From: CAZJNX01 sp964547415
Lineage (GTDB): Bacteria > Pseudomonadota > Alphaproteobacteria > Rhizobiales > Amorphaceae
NCBI GenBank assembly: GCA_964547415.1
Contig: CAZJNX010000130.1
Coordinates: 1 to 13,944, forward strand
Length of the DNA: 13,944 nt
Direction: 5' to 3'
The position numbers were made by a program, and so were the translations under genes. The notes under the pieces are model-generated. The model was not told the origin of the DNA. It worked only from the letters and a program-made list of their open reading frames with translations, and made no database searches. Every line of letters begins with the position of its first letter. The stretch's first letter is position 1. This document shows, piece after piece, positions 1 through 6,893 of this stretch.

Positions 1-151
1 TGGATCGACCTCGCCTTGGTGAGCCCGAGCTCAAAAAACACAGTTGCCCCCCCGCGAGGGCCGCGCGCGCGGCCCCGTCGAGGGCGGCGGCGAGGGCCGC
101 ACCGAGGGCGAGGAAGACGAGAAGGACGGGGATCGCGGCCGGGCTCGTCAC
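1..151 (-). CDS. Partial membrane protein, possibly NuoH-like (start only, runs off the window)
   Basis: A GTG start at 151 overlaps the stop codon of the preceding gene (148-150) as GTGA, the same arrangement as at the previous junction, so a third coupled gene is likely. The first codons encode a hydrophobic stretch (VTSPAAIPVLLVFLALGAAL) and then an Asp/Ala/Arg-rich segment, as expected for the first membrane helix of a NuoH/HycD-type subunit, which would suit its place after a NuoA-like gene. Only about 32 residues are informative. Beyond a run of seven C (47-53) the composition changes and the translation stops looking like a membrane protein, so the first ~46 bases may not belong here. 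The NuoH assignment is an inference from context. Confidence 0.35.
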   Translation of the reverse strand, partial: MTSPAAIPVLLVFLALGAALAAALDGAARAALAGGQLCFLSSGSPRRGRS

Positions 152-1176
152 GGCGCCCACCCGTCGGCGGGCCAGGCGGCCGCGGGCCTCAGCGCCGCGA
201 GGTCGAGGCTCGCGAGCGCGATCATCGCCTCCTGCCACTCGAGGCCCGGCAGCAACGTGTCCGCCGCGACCGGCTCCGGGCGATGCGGCGCCCCCCTCCC
301 CTCGCGCAGCATGTCGAGCCATCGGCGCGCCCGGGCGCGCGCGTCCGTCCCGTCCGCCGTCGTCGCGAGGCGCTCGGGGATGGCGAGGAGCGCGCCCGAA
401 AGGCGGATCGCGCGGCCGAGGGCGCGGCCGGCGACCGGCCGCCCCTCCGCCGCCGCGAGGCCCGCCCGCGCGAGCCGCCCCGCAAGGAGCGGCAGGCCGA
501 CGAGGCGCAGGAGGCGGGCGAGGGCGAAGGCGGGACCGAGGGCGGCCGCATCCTGCGGGAGGGGCGGCGCAAGGGGTTTCGCGCGCACGATCACGTCCCC
601 CTGCAGGACGAGGGAGAGGGAGAACCCCGGCGGCAGGGCCGGCAGGAAGGGGCCGACGGTGACGGCGTAGGCGTCGAGGGCGAGGCCGTCGCGAATGTCC
701 TCGTCCGTCATGGGCATGGGGCGGCCGTAGGGGCGACCGCCCATCATGCCCTCCCCGCCCTGCCCGTGGGGGCCGACCCCCCGAAAGGGTGCGGGCGGCC
801 GGTCGGGCAACAGGTCCGGCTCGCTCGCGCGCTCGCCAGCGAGGAGGCCGGCGTGGAGGGCGGCGACCCTCGCCGCCACCTCCCTTGCCGTGACCTCGCG
901 CGGGACGACGGCGACCGCCCGGTCGAACAGGGGCACGGCGCCGAACCAGACCGTCGCCCGCGGATGGGGCAGCTGGTCGTGGACACGGGCGAGTTCGACC
1001 CGGCTTTCCGGCGCCGGATCGCCCGCGACGAGGAGGATTAAGGCATGGCGCGGCGAGGCGACGAGCCGGATGTCCGGGGACAGGCCGAGCCGCTCCGCGA
1101 GGAGGAGCCCGCCGCGGCCGACGGCCGGGAACACGGGCACGGGCGCGCGGGCGGCGAGGCGGGCGAGGGCGCTCAC
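148..1176 (-). CDS. Cysteine-free complex I-like peripheral-arm protein (degenerate NuoB-NuoD-like fusion)
   Basis: A 342-residue soluble protein. I chose the GTG start at 1176 because it overlaps the stop of the NuoA-like gene (GTGA), implying translational coupling; the frame is open further upstream but that part lies inside nuoA. Residues ~10-110 resemble a NuoB-type fold, with hydrophobic strands (HALILLVAGDPAP at 44-56) and a VHDQLPHPRATVWFG segment (65-79) placed like the C-terminal half of a 20-kDa subunit. A Gly/Met-rich linker (~132-156) follows. Then GPFLPALPPGF...LVLQGDVI (175-196) resembles the N-terminus of NuoD or group 4 hydrogenase large subunits (GPxHPG...L.LDGEVI), and a helical, Arg-rich tail completes it. 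There is not one cysteine, so it cannot bind the N2 cluster or a NiFe site by the usual ligands. The gene is convincing; the family link is by motif resemblance only. It could instead be a lineage-specific structural subunit. Confidence 0.6.
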   Translation of the reverse strand: MSALARLAARAPVPVFPAVGRGGLLLAERLGLSPDIRLVASPRHALILLVAGDPAPESRVELARVHDQLPHPRATVWFGAVPLFDRAVAVVPREVTAREVAARVAALHAGLLAGERASEPDLLPDRPPAPFRGVGPHGQGGEGMMGGRPYGRPMPMTDEDIRDGLALDAYAVTVGPFLPALPPGFSLSLVLQGDVIVRAKPLAPPLPQDAAALGPAFALARLLRLVGLPLLAGRLARAGLAAAEGRPVAGRALGRAIRLSGALLAIPERLATTADGTDARARARRWLDMLREGRGAPHRPEPVAADTLLPGLEWQEAMIALASLDLAALRPAAAWPADGWAP

Positions 1177-1520
1177 TGCCACCGGAAGATGCCTTCGCGC
1201 CAGCCGTAGAGGATCCCGAGGGACAGGATGGCGAGGAACATCCCCATCTCGGCGAGCGCCTTGATGCCGGTCTCCACGTAGACCACGGCCCACGGGTACA
1301 TGAACATCATCTCCATCTCGAAGGCGATGAAGACGAGCGTCATCGTGTAGGCGCGGGCGTGGAAGCGCTGCCAGGCGTGGGTCACGGGCGCGGGCCCGCC
1401 GAGGAAGGGCGTCCTCTGCGGCCACGTCGCGCCGGGCGCCTCACGCCCGAGGCGCTGGAGCGCCAGGCAGAAGGCGGCGGCGAGGCCGACGAGCGCGATG
1501 ATGACAAGGAGCGGCGCCAT
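1173..1520 (-). CDS. nuoA: NuoA-like subunit of a complex I-like membrane complex
   Basis: 115 residues, the usual size for NuoA/NdhC/ND3. Three hydrophobic segments (~3-21, 58-81, 87-107) match the family topology. The second contains VFIAFEMEMMFMYPWA (63-78), the counterpart of the family signature FxxFDxExxFLxPWA, with both acidic positions kept (Glu68, Glu70). The loop between helices 1 and 2, normally PYECG, reads TPFLGGPAP (37-45), so the conserved Glu-Cys pair near the quinone site is missing. ATG start at 1520; I see no strong ribosome binding site. The stop overlaps the start of the next gene as GTGA. It opens a complex I-like operon whose next gene is also divergent, so this is probably not the organism's standard respiratory NuoA. 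Membrane location is secure; the partner complex is inferred. Confidence 0.82.
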   Translation of the reverse strand: MAPLLVIIALVGLAAAFCLALQRLGREAPGATWPQRTPFLGGPAPVTHAWQRFHARAYTMTLVFIAFEMEMMFMYPWAVVYVETGIKALAEMGMFLAILSLGILYGWREGIFRWQ

Positions 1521-1565
1521 CGGTCCGGGTCCGGGCTCGGCGTGTGGTGTCGATCGTTCGGGTCG

Positions 1566-2723
1566 TCATCCACACAAGCGCCGGCGCCGGATCATCGTTC
1601 CGGAAGGTGCGGGATCCCCTTGCCCCCGGGGGCGGGGGGACACCGCGTCGGCCGGGCGCTCCGCGTCCGGCGGGTCAGCCGCCGCTCTCGAGCGGCGCCG
1701 ACGGGGCGGCGTGCGCTGCCAGCCGACGGTGGAGCGTTCCCCGATGGCGGATCGGTGGCGCGCAAGGAAGGCGTCGGCGGCGTCGCGACCAGCGGCGTGC
1801 ATCGCGCGCATGCGGCGCCGGTCCACCTCCATCATGGAGCCCGCGGCCAGCTGCATCCGGTTTTCCTGGAAGTCGATCCTGTGGAGGTGGAGCGGCTCCC
1901 AGGCATCCTCCGTCACCTCGCCCGCGGCGTGGAGGTGGGTGAGGAGCCGCAGGTAGCGCAACTCGCTCTCGAGGGCGGCCATGAAGCTGAGCTGGGTCAT
2001 CCGGCCGACCACGTCGCGGCGGGTGCGCAGCCGCCCCCCGTGGTAGCGCGGCATGATGGTGACGAGCAGGATGTCGGCCGTCTGCGCCCCGTAGACGAGG
2101 GTGTGGAGCGGCGGGTTCGCGGAGAACCCCCCGTCCCAGTAGAGGCGGCCGTCGATGGCGACGGGCGGCATGACCGTGGGCAGGCAGGCCGAGGCGAGGA
2201 TGGAGTCCAGCGTCAGGGTGGTGTCGTCGAAGACGCGGCACTCGGCCGTCTCCACGTCCGTGGCGTTCACGAACAGGCGGTGGGCGGTCTGCGTCTGGAG
2301 CCGGTCGAAGTCGAGGAGGTCCGCGAGCAGCGGGGCGAGCGGGTTGACGTCGAACAGTGGCAGCCCGGGCCAGCTCGCGGGCGGCCGGAAGGCGTCGGCG
2401 AGGTCCTCGGCGAGGTCGTGAAGGTCGCGGACGGCGGGCACGTTCTCCGCGAGGCGACGGCTCGCCGACAGGCTCGGGACGAACGGGCCGATCTCGATCA
2501 CGCGCTCCCAGAAGCGGGAGAGGAGACGGCGGGCCGCGGCCGGTCCCCCGCTCGACAATCCGTCGACGAGGAGCGCCGCGTTGACCGCGCCAGCGCTCGT
2601 GCCCGCCACCGCGTCGATCTCGAGGCTCCCGCTCTCGAGGATGCGGTCGAGAACCCCCCAGGTGAACGCACCGTGCGTGCCGCCACCCTGCAGCGCGAGG
2701 CTGACGCGCTTGACTGCTTTCAT
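1566..2723 (-). CDS. Patatin-like phospholipase / lipid acyl hydrolase
   Basis: 385 residues. The N-terminus carries the three marks of bacterial patatin-like lipases. The oxyanion-hole glycine stretch is LQGGGTHGAF (11-20), the nucleophile elbow is GTSAG (41-45, Ser43), and the catalytic aspartate is in YWDGGFSANPP (195-205, Asp197), giving the Ser-Asp dyad. The family removes fatty acyl chains from phospholipids or other esters. There is no signal peptide, so it should act in the cytoplasm or at the inner membrane face. The catalytic domain ends around residue 320; residues 338-385 are an Arg/Pro-rich low-complexity tail. ATG at 2723 follows a GGGGGA ribosome binding site eight bases upstream. 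It lies 86 bp after the ABC ATPase gene and 45 bp before nuoA on the same strand, so co-transcription with either is possible but unproven. The natural substrate cannot be read from sequence. Confidence 0.9.
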   Translation of the reverse strand: MKAVKRVSLALQGGGTHGAFTWGVLDRILESGSLEIDAVAGTSAGAVNAALLVDGLSSGGPAAARRLLSRFWERVIEIGPFVPSLSASRRLAENVPAVRDLHDLAEDLADAFRPPASWPGLPLFDVNPLAPLLADLLDFDRLQTQTAHRLFVNATDVETAECRVFDDTTLTLDSILASACLPTVMPPVAIDGRLYWDGGFSANPPLHTLVYGAQTADILLVTIMPRYHGGRLRTRRDVVGRMTQLSFMAALESELRYLRLLTHLHAAGEVTEDAWEPLHLHRIDFQENRMQLAAGSMMEVDRRRMRAMHAAGRDAADAFLARHRSAIGERSTVGWQRTPPRRRRSRAAADPPDAERPADAVSPRPRGQGDPAPSGTMIRRRRLCG

Positions 2724-2809
2724 CCCTAGTCCCCCAGCCCGCCCGTCCGCGCCGGTAGCGCGGCGGCATGGTCCGGGTCAAGCAGCCGGCCGGCCCCCGC
2801 GACGGCGCG

Positions 2810-3622
2810 TCATCTGAGCACCTGGTCGAGGAAGCGCTTCAGCCGCTCGGACATCGGGGCGGTGAAGAAGGCCTCCGCGGGGGCCTCCTCCACGATCGTG
2901 CCGCGGTCCATGAACACGCAGCGGTCGGCGACGGTGCGGGCGAAGCCCATCTCGTGGGTCACGCAGATCATGGTCATGCCGCTCGCGGCGAGCTCGCGCA
3001 TGGCCTGGAGCACCTCGCCCACCACCTCCGGGTCGAGGGCGGAGGTGGGCTCGTCGAACAGCATGATCCGCGGCTCCATGGCGAGCGCGCGGGCGATGGC
3101 GACCCGCTGCTGCTGCCCGCCCGACAGCGCCGAGGGGTACTTCCTCGCCTGGTCGGCGACGCGCACGCGCTCGAGGAGCCGCATGGCGCGGGCCTCCGCC
3201 TCCTTGCGCGGGACGCCGAGGCCGAGGACCTGCGCCACCGTGCAGTTCTCGAGGACGCTCATGTGGGGGAAGAGGTTGAGGTGCTGGAACACCATCCCCG
3301 CCTCGCGCCGCACGTCCTCCACCGAGCGGGCGCTCTTCGTGAGGCGGATGCCGTTCACCTCGATGACGCCCGAATCGTGGGTCTCGAGGCCATTCACGCA
3401 GCGGATGAGGGTGGACTTGCCCGAGCCGGACGGCCCGCACACCACCACCACCTCCCGCTTCCGCACCGTGAGGCTCACCCCCTTCAGGGCCTCGAAGCGC
3501 CCGAAGGCCTTCCTCACGTCCTCCACGCGCACGGCGACCGGCGCCCTGGCGGGGGCGGACGCCCCCTCCCCTTCCCCGTCGCCGGCGGGCGCGAGCGCCC
3601 GCGCCGCCTCGGCCGCGCTCAC
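2810..3622 (-). CDS. ABC transporter ATPase, polar amino acid type (HisP/GlnQ-like)
   Basis: 270 residues with a full nucleotide-binding domain: Walker A GPSGSGKST (63-71), Q-loop VFQHLNLFP (111-119), signature LSGGQ (166-170), Walker B IMLFDEPTSALDP (186-198) and H-loop His223. The GLE(T)HDSG and HEMGFAR segments are typical of the HisP/GlnQ/ArtP class, which energises uptake of polar amino acids and related solutes at the inner membrane. I chose GTG at 3622 because it overlaps the stop of the permease gene as GTGA. This gives an extra Ala/Glu-rich N-terminus of about 29 residues before the conserved domain begins near residue 30. No internal ATG suits better, but a later start is not excluded. 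It is the last transport gene of the operon. Confidence 0.95.
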   Translation of the reverse strand: MSAAEAARALAPAGDGEGEGASAPARAPVAVRVEDVRKAFGRFEALKGVSLTVRKREVVVVCGPSGSGKSTLIRCVNGLETHDSGVIEVNGIRLTKSARSVEDVRREAGMVFQHLNLFPHMSVLENCTVAQVLGLGVPRKEAEARAMRLLERVRVADQARKYPSALSGGQQQRVAIARALAMEPRIMLFDEPTSALDPEVVGEVLQAMRELAASGMTMICVTHEMGFARTVADRCVFMDRGTIVEEAPAEAFFTAPMSERLKRFLDQVLR

Positions 3623-4389
3623 GGCCGGGCCCCCGCGAGCGGGCCTTCGTCGGGCACCTCGGCGGCGTCCTCCACGTCGTGGGCGCGGTCGCCGAGGCCG
3701 TAGGCCGACAGGTGGCGGTTGAGGCGGCGGTCGAGGAGGTCGAAGGCGAGCCGCATGGTGTTGGTCATGACCCAGTAGATGGCGGCGGCGGTGAGGAGCG
3801 GCGTGAACGGGTCGTAGGTGAGGTAGAAGACCTCGTTGGCGGCGGCCATCAGGTCCATGAGGGTGATGGCGCTCACCGCCGCGGTGCTCTTCATGAAGAT
3901 GAGCACCTCGTTCTGGTAGGCCTTGAGGCCGTAGCGGATGGCGAGCGGCAGGCGGATGCGCAACAGCACCTGCCGCGGCTTCAGGCCGAGCGCCTCGCCC
4001 GCCTCCACGAGCCCCGCGGGCACGGCCCGCAGGCCGCCGACGAGGATCTCCACCACGTAGCTCGAGTGGTTGAGGGTGAAGCCGAGCACCGCGCAGAAGT
4101 AGGCGCTCGAGAAGAAGAACCACAGGACGCCGTTGCGGATCGCGTCGAGCTGGGCGAGCCCGTTGTAGATGAGATAGAGGAGGATGAGCGACGGCGCACC
4201 GCGGAAGACGATCACGTAGAGCGCGGCGAAGGACGACAGGAAGCGGTTCCTCGACATCCGCGCGTAGGCGAGCGGGAGCGCCACCACCGCCGACAGCGCC
4301 ATGACGGGCAGCGTGACCGACAGGGTGACGAGCGCCCCGTACAGGAGATGGGGCAGGTACTGCCAGGCGAGGTCCACGTCGTAGGTCAT
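3619..4389 (-). CDS. ABC transporter permease, HisM-like (polar amino acid family)
   Basis: 256 residues of the His/Glu/Gln/Arg permease family. About five hydrophobic segments are visible (~18-43, 53-77, 90-118, 165-182, 196-216). The conserved cytoplasmic EAA loop (129-148, EAGEALG...IRLP) keeps the family glycine, Gly135, and binds the ATPase. FRGAPSLILLYLIY (62-75) is typical of second-position permeases of this class. A hydrophilic acidic tail of about 27 residues follows the last helix. The ATG start at 4389 overlaps the stop of the upstream permease (ATGA), and its stop overlaps the ATPase start (GTGA), so the three proteins are probably made in fixed proportion. It would form a heterodimeric channel with the product of 4386-5105. 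Confidence 0.93.
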   Translation of the reverse strand: MTYDVDLAWQYLPHLLYGALVTLSVTLPVMALSAVVALPLAYARMSRNRFLSSFAALYVIVFRGAPSLILLYLIYNGLAQLDAIRNGVLWFFFSSAYFCAVLGFTLNHSSYVVEILVGGLRAVPAGLVEAGEALGLKPRQVLLRIRLPLAIRYGLKAYQNEVLIFMKSTAAVSAITLMDLMAAANEVFYLTYDPFTPLLTAAAIYWVMTNTMRLAFDLLDRRLNRHLSAYGLGDRAHDVEDAAEVPDEGPLAGARP

Positions 4390-5105
4390 GGCGCCGCCCG
4401 CTCCCCGGCGATGCGATGGCCGCGGTCGAGGCCCGCGCGCAGGCGGTCGGAGAAGCGCAGCGTCACCACCGAGATGACGATGAAGAAGCCCGCAGCCGCC
4501 GTGAAGAAGATGAACGGCTCCTTGGTGGACCCCGCCGCGATCCGCGCCTGGGAGATGATGTCGTTGAGCCCGACGAGGGAGACGAGGGCGGTGTCCTTGA
4601 GGACGATGATCCAGAGGTTGACGAGGCCCGGCAGGGCGAGCCGCGCCGCCTGGGGCATGATGATCCGCCGCCAGATGTGGACCTTCGGGATCAGGAGGAC
4701 GGCGGCCGATTCGAACTGCCCCTTCGGCACGTTGTGGATCGCCCCGCGCACCACCTCCGCCACGTAGGCCGCGTAGACGATGCCCAGTCCCGCGAGGCCG
4801 GCGGAGAACGGGGTCATGTCGAGGCTGAGGTCGATCCCGAGGGGGGCGAACAGGGCGTTCGCGATGGCGGCCCCACCGAAGAACAGGAGGAAGATCACGA
4901 GGAGGGACGGCACGCCCATGAAGATCGAGGCGTAGACCCGCCAGATCGTCCAGCGCACCCCGCCCCGCTCGAGCGTGGCGAGCGCGATCAGCGTGCCGAG
5001 CACCACGGCGAGCGCATAGCCGCCGAAGGCGAGGAGCAGCGTGACCTCGGCCCCCTCGAGGAGGAGGCGGCCGTAGCCGTCTTCGCCGAAGCCGATGAGT
5101 TCCAC
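4386..5105 (-). CDS. ABC transporter permease, HisQ-like (polar amino acid family)
   Basis: 239 residues, the first permease of the pair. About five hydrophobic segments (~18-43, 57-77, 99-119, 153-169, 196-216) and the family block VLKDTALVSLVGLNDI (168-183) place it with HisQ-type permeases. The EAA loop (132-151) reads ESAAVLL...IIMP: the conserved glycine is Leu138 and the closing LP is MP, so this half of the ATPase-coupling surface is atypical while the partner permease is canonical. The start is GTG at 5105, preceded by GGGAGG about eight bases upstream. The 87-bp gap to the binding-protein gene contains a strong GC hairpin; the downstream junction is an ATGA overlap. Confidence 0.93.
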   Translation of the reverse strand: MELIGFGEDGYGRLLLEGAEVTLLLAFGGYALAVVLGTLIALATLERGGVRWTIWRVYASIFMGVPSLLVIFLLFFGGAAIANALFAPLGIDLSLDMTPFSAGLAGLGIVYAAYVAEVVRGAIHNVPKGQFESAAVLLIPKVHIWRRIIMPQAARLALPGLVNLWIIVLKDTALVSLVGLNDIISQARIAAGSTKEPFIFFTAAAGFFIVISVVTLRFSDRLRAGLDRGHRIAGERAAP

Positions 5106-5161
5106 GGCGGGCCTCCCGGGCGCGGGGCGTTCGGCCGCCCCTCAGCGGACGGCGGGCGGGA

Positions 5162-5186
5162 GCGGGCGGCGGGCGCCGCCGCCCGC
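5162..5186 (-). promoter_or_regulatory. GC hairpin between binding-protein and permease genes
   Basis: GCGGGCGGCGG and CCGCCGCCCGC form a perfect 11-bp stem around a 3-base GCG loop. The hairpin begins six bases after the binding-protein stop codon in the direction of transcription. No T-run follows, so it is not a standard intrinsic terminator. In ABC operons such hairpins commonly protect the upstream binding-protein mRNA from 3' exonucleases and weaken downstream expression. That role is inferred; the base pairing is visible. Confidence 0.6.
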
Positions 5187-5192
5187 GGCGCG

Positions 5193-5996
5193 TCAGCTGC
5201 CCTTGGCGAGGCAGTGCTCCTCGGCCGGGATGATGGCGACCGACAGGTACTTCTCGCGGATCTTGGTGAAGGTGCAGTCCTCCAGCATGGAGGTGATCGC
5301 CGCGTTCATCCGGTCGAGCAGCTCCTGGTCGCCCTTGCCGACGATCCAGCTCGAGCCGCGCTCCTCGATCGGGATCCCGGCGTCACCCGACCAGAAGTCG
5401 CCCTCGGAAAAGGCGAAGCCTTCGCCCTCGGGCGTGTCGACGAACTGGTTGGCCCAGTTGATCTTCGGCCCGAAGGTGGCGTCGATGCGGCCCGCGATCA
5501 GGTCGAGCCGGATCTGGTCCGGGTTGTCGTAGTAGGTCGGCGAGACATCCGGGAAGTTCTCCATCACGTACTTGGCGTGGGAGGAGCCGCGCTGCAGGCC
5601 GATCTTGAGGCCCGCGAGGCCCTCGGGCGTGAACTCGAGGTCGCTGCCCGCGCGCACCACGAAGGTGTCCGGGTTGTAGACGACGGGCACGGAGAACAGG
5701 GCACGGGCCTTGCGCTCGGGCAGCGGCTTGATCTGGGAGGCGACCATGTCGACCTTGCCCTGGATCAGGGACGGGATGAGCGCCTTGAAGTCCATCACGA
5801 CGAACTCGCAGTCCGCCTCCATGCGGGCGCACATCTCGCGCGTGAGGTCGGGCTCGATCCCGGTGAGCTCGCCCGACGGCTCCACCATGGAGAAGGGCGG
5901 GTAGGTCCCCTCGTTTCCGACGAGGAGCTTGTCGGCGGCCGCGGGGGTGGCGGCGAGGCCCGCCACGGCGGCGGCGGCGAGGAGCGTCTTCATCAT
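5193..5996 (-). CDS. Periplasmic substrate-binding protein, family 3 (polar amino acid ABC type)
   Basis: 267 residues. A Sec signal peptide is clear: basic MMK, hydrophobic core, and a likely cleavage after ATPAAA (16-21). The mature protein starts KLLVGNEGTYPPFSMVEPSG, the usual opening of family 3 binding proteins. The arginine that holds the ligand carboxylate in HisJ-type proteins is present (Arg95 in IKPLPER). The aspartate that normally holds the ligand ammonium (DAAFQD or DAVxxD) is not: the segment reads RIDATFGPKIN (170-180). The ligand may therefore not be a plain L-amino acid. Four cysteines (56, 63, 241, 262) could form disulfides. The first of two tandem ATGs (5996) follows AAGGAG by six bases; the second ATG (5993) is possible. 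It lies 67 bp after the decarboxylase-like gene and upstream of two permeases. Confidence 0.95.
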   Translation of the reverse strand: MMKTLLAAAAVAGLAATPAAADKLLVGNEGTYPPFSMVEPSGELTGIEPDLTREMCARMEADCEFVVMDFKALIPSLIQGKVDMVASQIKPLPERKARALFSVPVVYNPDTFVVRAGSDLEFTPEGLAGLKIGLQRGSSHAKYVMENFPDVSPTYYDNPDQIRLDLIAGRIDATFGPKINWANQFVDTPEGEGFAFSEGDFWSGDAGIPIEERGSSWIVGKGDQELLDRMNAAITSMLEDCTFTKIREKYLSVAIIPAEEHCLAKGS

Positions 5997-6063
5997 GGCT
6001 TTCTCCTTCTCGGGGGTGGTCTTTTCCCGTGGGGGTCCGGGTGCGGTCGTCCGCGATGGGCCT

Positions 6064-6801
6064 TCAGGGCAGGTCGCGCCCGAACAGGCTGCCGAAGCCC
6101 GGCCGCCCGCCAGCCACGCCCGCCAGGCGAAAGGCGTGCCAGGCGGAGGCCTGGATGGCGGTCACGACCGGGATCTTCAGGTCTTCCTCGAGCGCGGCGA
6201 TGGCGCCGACCGTCCGGAGGTTGGTACAGGACACGAACAGGGCCTCGGCGCCCGGCACCGCGCTGTCGCGGGCGAAGCGGTAGACGGTCTCGAGCGGGAC
6301 GTTCCCGATGGCGTGGTCCGCGTCGAGGCCGAGGCCGACGGCTGCCTTCACGGCGATCCCGTTCTCCTCGAAGAAGACGCGGCCGCGCTCGGTCACCTCC
6401 TCCACATAGGGGCCGACGAAGGTGATGGAGCCCGCCCCGAACGCGGCGAGGGCTGCGAGCGCCGCCGTCGACGTGGTGGTGGCCGGGACGCCCGGCAGGA
6501 TCCGCTCCATGCGGCGGACGATGGCGCGGTCGGCGTCGAGGCCGTGGAGGAAGCTCGCGCTCGTCCCGCCGAACAGGGCGACGTCGAGGGGCATCTCGGC
6601 GAGGAGTGCCGTCGCCTCCTCGAGCGGGCCCTCGGCCATCATGGCGTCGAGCCCCGCGGCCGTAACCTTCGGAAGGCGGAGCCGGGCGGTGTGGATGGAC
6701 ACGCCCGGCGGCGCCATCGCGTAGGCTTCCGGCTCCATCACGATGCTGGAGGCCATGTAGACGAGCCCGATGCGCGCGCGCCAACCCGTGAAATCTTCCA
6801 T
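6064..6801 (-). CDS. Arylmalonate decarboxylase / maleate isomerase / Asp-Glu racemase superfamily enzyme
   Basis: 245 residues, close to the length of arylmalonate decarboxylase (AMDase). Several blocks match AMDase in order: FGGTSASFLHG (77-87) against its MGTSLSFYRG, TTTSTAALAAL (108-118), ALFVSCTNLRT (187-197) holding Cys192, and a C-terminal AWHAFRLAG...RPGFGSLFG. Asp/Glu racemases and maleate isomerases use two cysteines. Here the first position is Gly-Thr-Ser (79-81) and Cys192 is the only cysteine in the protein, the arrangement of AMDase, which protonates an enediolate from one face after decarboxylation. No signal peptide, so cytoplasmic. It is the first gene of the ABC operon and probably acts on the imported compound. 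ATG at 6801 lacks a strong ribosome binding site but fits family length. EutA-type proteins of ectoine use are an alternative relative, but no other ectoine genes are nearby. Confidence 0.85.
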   Translation of the reverse strand: MEDFTGWRARIGLVYMASSIVMEPEAYAMAPPGVSIHTARLRLPKVTAAGLDAMMAEGPLEEATALLAEMPLDVALFGGTSASFLHGLDADRAIVRRMERILPGVPATTTSTAALAALAAFGAGSITFVGPYVEEVTERGRVFFEENGIAVKAAVGLGLDADHAIGNVPLETVYRFARDSAVPGAEALFVSCTNLRTVGAIAALEEDLKIPVVTAIQASAWHAFRLAGVAGGRPGFGSLFGRDLP

Positions 6802-6893
6802 CGACCCGGACTGCCGTCCCCGTCCCGTTCACCACGAAAGGACGACCGTGCGAAAACCCGCCGGGAGGCGCGCCGCGCAAAGTCGTTCTTCAG

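Noticed and set aside
5193..6801. Ectoine uptake and use cluster (ehu/eut)
   Set aside because: The EutA-like enzyme and family 3 importer are suggestive, but none of eutB, eutC, eutD or eutE is present, and the enzyme matches AMDase blocks better.
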